64,000 nucleotides of DNA. It comes from Drechslerella dactyloides. Lineage: Eukaryota; Ascomycota; Orbiliomycetes; Orbiliales; Orbiliaceae. The stretch's first letter is position 1; each line of letters begins with the position of its first letter. The notes beneath the pieces were generated by a model, which was given only the letters and a program-made list of their open reading frames with translations, was not told the origin of the DNA and ran no database searches. The stretch is taken from the NCBI GenBank assembly GCA_020064725.1, contig JAGTWJ010000002.1, positions 4,960,001-5,024,000 of the forward strand, read 5' to 3'. Shown here in pieces: positions 57,201 to 64,000 of this stretch. The translations under genes and the position numbers were made by a program.

Positions 57201-57989
57201 CTTTGTTGCTTCCACTCCCTGCAGAATGATAGGGTTACTGCAGCCGAGGACGAGGGAGCTCTGGGTAACAGCATGAAGGCGAGTTTCATGTGTAAGTGTT
57301 ATCTTTCAGGCAAGTATAGTTTTGCTGATTGGCTTGCTGACTTTGCCCTAGATCTCAAACAAGTCATCGCGCAGGGTGATTCGCTGGCAACTCTCCGCCT
57401 TCTCCAACGGTGGGGTGCTTCTTACTCGAAATCCGACTTGGGCCGTGCATTATTTATTAACATACATCACAACTGGGCCACACCAAATCTGAAAGGATTC
57501 CCATCATTCATGGACATATTCCGCGCGCTCATCAACGCGGGCGCAGATGTGAATGTCCCTAATCCACTCCCGAATGGGCTGGGAAACAGCCTCCTTCACG
57601 TCGTCCTTCGAAAATATTCCGATGAGTCTTCTAGCAATGGTATACAAGAGGTCAGGAGTGTAGTCATACTCCTTTTGAAAATCATTCAGAGCTCTGGAGC
57701 GGACATCAATAAGAAAAACTTGGTTGGCATGAGCATAATGGACTACGCGCTTCACAACAACCGAAACTATCGCCTTGACGAAGAACTGGTGGATATGTTG
57801 CACAAGTGGGGCTCAAAAAGCACTTTCAGATTGCTGCCGATGAACGTAGAGGGAAGAATCGGCGACTGGGCCTCGAGGCAACTGGAATGGCAAAAGCCTG
57901 AACCTCCGCGAGTTGATAGGAGGCAGGGTGGAGGCAACTTGGCGCTGTTGTGGGATGACATGCAGATGAATGTGTCGACAAATGTATAG
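54202..57989 (+). CDS. Kinase-like/ankyrin multidomain protein
   Basis: Exons 54202-54687, 54745-55430, 55494-55568, 55612-56043 and 56114-57989 sum to 1185 codons (1184 aa). The kinase-like domain spans roughly 60-390: a candidate ATP lysine in IAFKRGK, RPTLRDHRNIVELFAWGFD, the catalytic loop HGDINPKNIL (243-252, HGD replacing HRD but Asp245 and Asn250 kept), DFSHSG (266-271, replacing DFG) and GTRGWQAPEV. A helical region (about 390-680) includes YLLQAASAGDVRAQALYEP, typical of fungal kinase-ankyrin proteins. Ankyrin repeats follow at about 680-770 (GNSILHYAALAGD, GETALLFACRGGNAHIARIL) and 1000-1110 (FRALINAGADVNVP, GADINKKNLVGMSIMDYAL). The 43-base intron 55569-55611 is short and is the weakest junction. 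Probably a signalling or recognition protein in the cytosol. Confidence 0.85.
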
Positions 57990-58066
57990 AAAAAGAGAAG
58001 AGCTAAAGTTGGAAACGACTTTTTGCGCGGGTAGAGATGTGCTTTGTGTCATCTATGGTTCCAAAT

Positions 58067-59442
58067 CTATGTTTGATTGCTGGTAGGTGGCTGGACAAAC
58101 GAGTCGTCGATCATAAAGTAATATCTAAGCATATTAGTGGGCAAATCCGGAATCCTGCGACAAGAGCTCTGGCAACTTACCGTCCCATCCCCTCGTCTCC
58201 GCCATCAACAGTCAGGCCGAGCTCTGCGAGGGTTATCTTACCTTTTATCCTCCTCCTACGGCCGCTTTCGAGGCTGGGTCTCCCATGATCGCTTACAAAT
58301 CGTAATTCCAACCAAACATACTCCAATTCCGAGAGATTGACATTGGCAGGCGGCTTCATAGTATCAAAGGGCGGACGTCCAAAAACCTTCGTGGCAACTT
58401 GCCAAATGCAGGTATCAACTTCGATAGAGAACCTGCTATAGGGCCCTGATGGAGTCGGCGGGTACCTTCGCGGCAATTGAAATGTGGCGTAGAATGTGAG
58501 ATGAACCTTTGCCGGAAATCTGCTTTTGTCCCAATGATTGCTGTTTGCTTGGGCAGAATGCCATTTTGAATTTGAGCGTTGGCCCCCTCTTCGAAAGCTG
58601 TGTGTCGAAGAACTTCGGTTGTCTTGGTCGCCCCATGCATCGTCGGCTGGGGCGACATGACCGCCGGCATCCCAGCCAACGCTAGAACTCTCAGTGGCAG
58701 CTGGCCCGCCCCAGGACATCCATTCTGGGTCTCCTTGGCTGGGTGTCTCCGGCAGGGAGTCATCAGGAATAGCTGGGGTCGGCGTGAGCGTCAGAGGCTT
58801 GTCCTCATCCTGATTGTCAGGCTGGGAGGCGGGCTTCCAATTGCCAGTGGACCACTTGGAGGAGCTGATGTCGTTGGCTTTGAATTTCGGCTCGGATGGC
58901 GCATCTTGAACCTGCTCAGATGCATATTTTTCTGCTGCTCGTGTAGCGACGCCATTGGTGTCAATAATTATCTGAGCTCCAGGGGTGATGAGGTCCTCCC
59001 AATCATGAATCCGGATGAGGAGCCCCGCTTCGTCAAGCAAGCGCCAGGCTCCGCTGTCAAACTTTTGCTGGACGCTATCTGGGCTCTGGACAGTAGCGCG
59101 TATCTCGGGTAGGGTAGACAGAATTTGAACGAGTCCCTAACCGCTTAAGCGTTAATCAGGAGCCGGAGGGGCAAAGGAGGGATGCGCACATCGCTGGTAT
59201 GGATTTTGGACACTGGAATCACGTATGGTCGCGTGTAAGGTAGGATTTGGAGAGAGAGACATTTTTTGTCTACGCGTTCGTAGTGGAGCAGAGAGCGTGA
59301 CGGTGCCACGTCAAGGGGAGTCTACGAGGTCACCAGGGTTATAAAAAGGCAGCCGATGATATCAGAGGCGATAGCTTACCTTGTCAGCCGAAGTCGGCTG
59401 ACGCTGCAGGTCCAGCAGATCGTTATCGATGGTGGCTGACAT
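58067..59442 (-). CDS. Unrecognised protein with Gly/Ser-rich middle
   Basis: Exons 59442-59380, 59136-58181 and 58124-58067 give 359 codons (358 aa). Exon 1 (MSATIDNDLLDLQRQPTSAD) has a clean GTAAGC donor in phase with GLVQILSTLPEIR; the last junction (GTAAGT donor, ctaat branch, TTAG acceptor) gives the short ending RYYFMIDDSFVQPPTSNQT. A compact N-terminal region contains FDSGAWRLLDEAGLLIRIHD and WEDLITPGAQIII. A low-complexity middle with repeated Trp-Gly/Ser steps (WMSWGGPA, GWDAGG, DDAWGDQD) precedes a folded C-terminal part (VHLTFYATFQLPRRYP, YVWLELRF). No signal peptide or membrane segment. I do not recognise the family. Intron 1 is long (243 bases) and could hide another exon. Its stop lies 77 bases from the converging kinase-ankyrin gene. 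Confidence 0.72.
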
Positions 59443-59688
59443 CCTGACAACGTTGAACGCTGCTCTGATTAGTGTTTGCGTGGAAGAATGGAGATTTACG
59501 CGGCCACGACGCAGACGCCATTGTTGTTTGTCTCGGGCGGATGTCGTGTGATTGGCTAAGGGATTCTAAGAGGTCACGGCTAAGCGGACACTTAGTTAGG
59601 CCTTCAAATTGTGCGATTTAGCGGAGCTACGCGAAGATAGAGGCGTGCCACCTCGCTTACTATCGTCCACTGGAGTTCTACGGCTGCT

Positions 59689-60951
59689 CTAGCGGAAGCT
59701 CTGCCAGGTGCGCCATTGGTCCAAGGCGAGGCGCCGCAAGGTGTCACCGTCGTCGGTGGGCCCCAAATCTTGGTTACCCATCTTGGGCCTATCAGCCAGC
59801 TCGGTTACCACCCACCACCAGTATCCCTTTTCATAGTCGTTGATTTCCAGCCTCTCTGCCCTTCCCTCATATCCACTCCACTTTTCCACCAGCTCCCTTA
59901 ACCCGTACTCTTCGATAAATTGGCATCGTGGGATGTAGACGACCGGGACGTCGGCGGCGAGAACCTCACTCACAGTTCCATATCCCAATTTAGCCATCAC
60001 GCAGCTCGAAATCTTCATGACGTCGGGGATATGGATATCGCTGGGGGCGACAAAGTAGCGGTCGGGAAGGAGATCAGTCGGCGTCGAGCCTGCTACAAGA
60101 CAGACCCAGTCTGAGGGCACCTGAGGGGGCGGTGAGGGTGGAGGTAGAAGCAGCAACAGGATCCGGTGATTCCATAACTGATCCGGTATCCCCAGACTCT
60201 TCATAACATCCACCCGAGGCGAGGTCGTCGAAGGCCGCGTGATAAGGGGTGTGTCGATGATCTGCCGCGCAAATTGCGGGCAGGTACTCGAATGTTCGGG
60301 ATTCGGCCGGTCACCAGCAGTTATATGCAGTTCCTGATCGGTGACCCAGGCTGAACTCGGCAGCTCGACAGACAGGAAGCCTGGATTCGGTAAGGAACCG
60401 GGGAGGCGTAGCCAGACATCCGCAAGTGAATAGCCCTTCACCACCGCGTCAACCGCCTCCTTCAATCGGTCCTGAACCTGGGGCTCGACCATATTGTGGA
60501 AGTAGCTAAAAACTTCCGCAAAACTGAAATTGGTAATGAGAATGTTCATGCAACCGGCGTTTGAAGCGGCGATGGATGCGATGTACGGTGCATCCGATAG
60601 GACGAGGTCGACATGATGAGTTCGGAGCCATTCGGACTCTCTCGTGGCGATTTCGTCCTGCTCGGCGTGGAGACGCAATAGATTGTCGACAGTCACCTCT
60701 ACTTCGACGCGGTAGGGGCTAGGCTGGACCACGGCTGAGTCGATATGGACGGGCCGCAGGCTCACTCGCATGGAGGCGTTGAGTAGCGGTAGGAAAATGT
60801 GGCTGGACGCCTGCGAGACCACCGTGATCCGAAGGGCATCGTGAGCTTGCAGGAAGGCATGGCAGAGCTGGATTGCGCGGGTGGCATGACCGTAGCCGTG
60901 CGATGAGATGTAGTAGGCGATGTGGGACGGGACTGCCGGATCGAGGGACAT
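59689..60951 (-). CDS. Glycosyltransferase-like protein related to L-arabinokinase N-terminal domain
   Basis: Intronless frame; the Met at 60951 (420 aa) is preferred because the Rossmann start SHIAYYISSHGYGHATRA follows within 10 residues. An upstream in-frame Met at 61071 only adds 40 unrelated residues. HGYGHATR is the signature of the GT-B-like N-terminal half of plant L-arabinokinases and of related UDP-glycosyltransferase-like proteins; the C-terminal half has CVMAKLGYGTVSEVLAADVPVVYIPR and FIEEYGLRELV, the nucleotide-sugar side of the fold. No GHMP-kinase domain follows, so arabinokinase activity itself is not expected. Cytosolic. Its promoter is shared with the divergent gene at 61437. 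Confidence 0.85.
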   Translation of the reverse strand: MSLDPAVPSHIAYYISSHGYGHATRAIQLCHAFLQAHDALRITVVSQASSHIFLPLLNASMRVSLRPVHIDSAVVQPSPYRVEVEVTVDNLLRLHAEQDEIATRESEWLRTHHVDLVLSDAPYIASIAASNAGCMNILITNFSFAEVFSYFHNMVEPQVQDRLKEAVDAVVKGYSLADVWLRLPGSLPNPGFLSVELPSSAWVTDQELHITAGDRPNPEHSSTCPQFARQIIDTPLITRPSTTSPRVDVMKSLGIPDQLWNHRILLLLLPPPSPPPQVPSDWVCLVAGSTPTDLLPDRYFVAPSDIHIPDVMKISSCVMAKLGYGTVSEVLAADVPVVYIPRCQFIEEYGLRELVEKWSGYEGRAERLEINDYEKGYWWWVVTELADRPKMGNQDLGPTDDGDTLRRLALDQWRTWQSFR

Positions 60952-61436
60952 TCTTGTCGTGAAGTTTTGGCCCGCGGGGTTGTGTGCATTTGCCACGGTC
61001 AATCGGCGTTCGCACAAAGTCAACACTCGCGCAAAATGCAACAAGGTCAACGCGGCCTCATGAGCAGGCAAAGTAACGCCATCCCGGATACAAGGCCATG
61101 CCGGCCGTTATTATCACTTCGATTGGATAGGCAGCGGGGGACTCTGGCATTTTCAGGCAACATATCTGCACTCTAGCGGGCTGCAGATGTGATTGGCTGC
61201 CGATAAGAAGCAAACCCCTTGTTACACGCGCCAACTGGACCTGCGATTCTCCGAAATTGAAGGCCTTCTCCTCGTTGAGGCGACAACCCCGCGGGCCCGG
61301 CCCTTCAGCCATGACTTAAAAGGCGCTGACTTGACCTCATACGAGAGAAGCAGGAAATACCTAGGTAGTCTACATATAGATTTTACGGCTCTATAGCAGC
61401 TGGCAGTCCTCATCCTTTGGTCCACAAAGATTTAAG
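60952..61436. promoter_or_regulatory. Divergent promoter region
   Basis: 485 bases between the starts of the glycosyltransferase-like and vWFA/alpha-kinase genes, read in opposite directions, so both promoters must lie here. No specific operator recognised. Confidence 0.5.
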
Positions 61437-64000
61437 ATGGCATCACTCCCACCCTACTCGATGCCGACGTCGGTGTCTCGCTCCGCCACCTCACCCGAGG
61501 ATATACGATCGATGGCGGAGTTGATGCTACGCACATCGATCCGTGAGGGCTCCACCTCGGCGTCGTCGACCGCCACCACACGGCCCCGCCACTCCTCAGG
61601 CTCCAGATCTTCCACTGGCCTGACTTCTCCGGGCGCTACCGTTATTTCCAGCGCGACGATTGCTCGATACGAAGGACCATTGACCGCAACGACCACCTCA
61701 CGTACTCGCCAACGGCTTCTCCTTCTTGAGAAAGAACGTGATGAGCTGCGTCTAGCTGTTAACGATGAACGTGCTAGAGTCGAAAGGCTCAAGCTCGAAG
61801 CTACGACGAAACGGCGCTTTCCGCGACCGAACAGGACACCCGCCTGCGCCAACTTAAGTACGAAATGCGGGCTGCAGAGGCAAGCGCGCCGCGACGCTCC
61901 ATTGACGGCCTTTTCAAGGCGGCCTGCTCCACCGATCTGTTATTCCTCATCGATACTACAGGTTCCATGGCGGGCCACATTCAAGCTGCAAAGAACCAGG
62001 TCCGAAGCATTGTAGCCGATATTGAGATCACGTTTCTCAATCAAGCGGAAGTCCGCATCGCGGTAGTGGGATACAAAGACCATGGGGACTCTCCCAATGT
62101 ACAGTTTCTCGACTTTACTCCCTCAGCCGGTCGAGTACACTCCTTTCTTGACGAGTTGACCGCTACCGGCGGGAATGACACGCCAGAGGATGTTCTCGGA
62201 GGGATCCGACAAGCTCTCAACGCTACCTGGAAGCACCAGACGCGGTGCATCGTTCATATTGCTGACGCACCACCGCATGGCCGCGACTCGCACGACTTGG
62301 AAGATTATAGCGACCACTACCCTAATCCAGGTAGCGAGCCGCATACTCTGACTTATAAGCCACTGCTCCAACAAATGGTTGGGCTCAAGATAAATTATGC
62401 TCTCCTTCGAATCAACTCATACACGGACCGCATGGCCCTGAACTTTCTTCAGATATATGCCAAGGCTTCAGCAGAGTGCCGACTGCATGAGTCCAACGCG
62501 TACTACAGCCAATTGTGTAGTATCAGAGAGGACGCACGCAGCAAGCTCCTTTGCAGCGGAGGCAATTATAGGCGTAGCACGGTGGCCGGACTGGTCTTCG
62601 ACGAATTAGAGCTCGGTATTCAATTTAGTGCGCTACGACATCTAGTTGTCCAGATGGTTGCTTCATCAGCCTCTCGCACTGCCTCGCGCATGTCAGGACC
62701 ATCGAAAGGATTGGGAAAGTCGAGAACGGGCAAGAGAAGCAACTATGACCTCGCAGCTATCAATGAGGACGAGGACAATGACGACGATGAGCTGAAACTC
62801 GAGACGGAAACACCCCAATGGAATACGCGTAGTTGGTTCGATGAGATGCTTGCGGTCGAAGGATTCTCTCCTGACGTGGTAGTGCATGGCGCACGGACGC
62901 TCGATACCATGATGGCTCATGACGACAATATCAAGATGGGCGTTACAGAGCTTACGATCCACAAGCGACTCCGGCCATTTGCTCAAGGTGCAATGCGAGT
63001 AGCTTTCTACGCTCGCACCGCAGCGTCTCATGATCGTTTCGTAGTAAAGTCTTTCAAAAAATTCGGGAAAGGGCTTCCCCACCTTGCTGAGGATATGCGT
63101 TGTCAGGCATTGTGCAAAGCCTTTGCGCTCGAGTTCAACGCCCTGTCGGGTGAAAACCACGCAATTGATTTTATCGTGACGACCTGCCTGAAGGGCAAGC
63201 CGGGGGTGGGCTCAGAAGAAGACTGCATGTCGCTTGAACCGTTCATCCATGGCGATTACATCAAATATAACAACAATTGTGGCTATATCAATCAGGAGAT
63301 CCCTCACGACAGATTCAACCTGGCAGCGCAAGCCTTTTCTCACTTTACATTTGAACGCTCGCGGGGAGGCTTTCTCGTGAGCGACCTGCAGGGTGTTGGT
63401 CATCTGCTCACAGATCCCGCTATCCACACGCGCGACCCGGAACGCTTCAAACTCTCGGAGACCAATCTTGGCGAAGAGGGATTCAAGTTCTTTTTTGCCA
63501 CCCATGCCTGCAATGACATCTGCAAGAAGCTACAGCTCCAGAGTAACGCATCAATGGTCATGACTGGAAGGTATAGGTTCAGAGGAAGTTGGCCAACTAT
63601 GGACAATACAGTTTGCTGCTCTAATAAGCTCTGTGGAAGAATCGTACCTCTCAACAACGCTAGAAAGTCGGATGGGTTTCCGGGTTACCATTGGTGCGAT
63701 TCGTGCTGGCCTCAGCTCGCGTCGTCTAAAGTCAAGCGGATTTGTGTTGGGCCCGGCCCACACCACGAGTTTGAGATGTCGCTCTTCTTCTATGAGTCTC
63801 AAGGACGAAAGGCAATGCGCATGTGCTCGAAGCATCGAAATAAGGAGGACAAGCTCAAGAACATCGACGGAGGCTTAACCTTGACTTCAGGACCACTAGT
63901 GGTAGATGACACAGGGCAATTTTGGAACCAGCTGAAATCCGCGGCGAGAAGGAAGTCTATCAGCAGTGGTTCAGAGAAGTCTGGATCTGGTCATCATCGA
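61437..64000 (+). CDS. vWFA/alpha-kinase protein, partial, with internal frame break
   Basis: Runs off the right edge without a stop. The first frame (61437 to about 61800) codes a Ser/Thr-rich N-terminus, then a coiled coil (LLLLEKERDELRLAVNDERA). From about 61806 the protein continues in a different frame with RLRQLKYEMRAAEAS, then a vWFA domain (LLFLIDTTGSMAGHI MIDAS-like, TGGNDTPEDVLGG, CIVHIADAPPHG). A long linker with an acidic run follows, then an alpha-kinase domain: GAMRVAFYAR, FVVKSFKK, LEPFIHGDYIKYNNNCG and GFLVSDLQGVGHLLTDPAIH. Alpha-kinases of the VwkA/eEF2K group phosphorylate helical targets. The frame change could be an intron (61731-61786: GTGATG donor, gttaac branch, CAAG acceptor, 56 bases) or a one-base loss near 61800. 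The intron would remove well-formed coiled-coil heptads, so frameshift is credible. The sequence past the kinase is Lys/Ser-rich. Confidence 0.83.

Overview
The window is nuclear DNA of a filamentous ascomycete (Pezizomycotina). The evidence is short introns of about 45-180 bases with GTRAGY donors, CTRAY branch sites and YAG acceptors; no operons; and fungal-restricted families (CFEM, Egh16/Gas1-like, WSC, DUF1275, fungal-type PTR2, TDT/SLAC1 transporter, kinase-ankyrin protein). I cannot name a genus. Exon models were read by hand from donor/acceptor/branch signals and checked by reading-frame phase. Models for which the summed exons gave a whole number of codons carry higher confidence.

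Layout: 23 protein genes are called and no RNA gene was convincing. Left part (0-9 kb, all minus strand): PTR2 peptide transporter cut by the left edge, a C4-dicarboxylate/sulfite-type (TDT) transporter, and a long intronless protein with a mitochondrial-type N-terminus. Middle (11-45 kb): a block dominated by secreted, cell-surface or cell-wall proteins with large gene-poor spacers. It holds an astacin metalloprotease joined to a fucose-lectin-like propeller, a CFEM GPI protein, two cysteine-rich proteins (one clearly secreted), a MARVEL-type membrane protein, a FAD monooxygenase, a patatin-like protein without its nucleophile serine, a GPI-anchored aspartic protease, a DUF1275 membrane protein, an Egh16/Gas1-like protein with a Lys-rich repeat tail, a double-WSC protein with a long charged repeat tract, an S9 peptidase, a secreted protein of unknown function and an AIF-like oxidoreductase. 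Right part (48-64 kb): a vacuolar Ca2+/H+ exchanger whose first coding exon is only 4 bases, a multi-span membrane protein, a kinase-like/ankyrin protein, an unrecognised protein with a Gly/Ser-rich middle, a glycosyltransferase-like protein related to the arabinokinase N-terminal domain, and a vWFA/alpha-kinase protein running off the right edge.

How the parts relate: the 11-45 kb block reads as an interaction or wall-surface neighbourhood (proteases, lectin, CFEM, WSC, Egh16-like). The shared theme is location outside the plasma membrane, not a pathway, and no biosynthetic cluster backbone (PKS, NRPS, terpene synthase) is present. The strongest candidates for something new are the astacin-lectin fusion with a GC-AG intron, the neighbouring pair of extracellular proteins with opposite-leaning charged tandem repeats, the serine-less patatin, and the reading-frame break in the vWFA/alpha-kinase gene.
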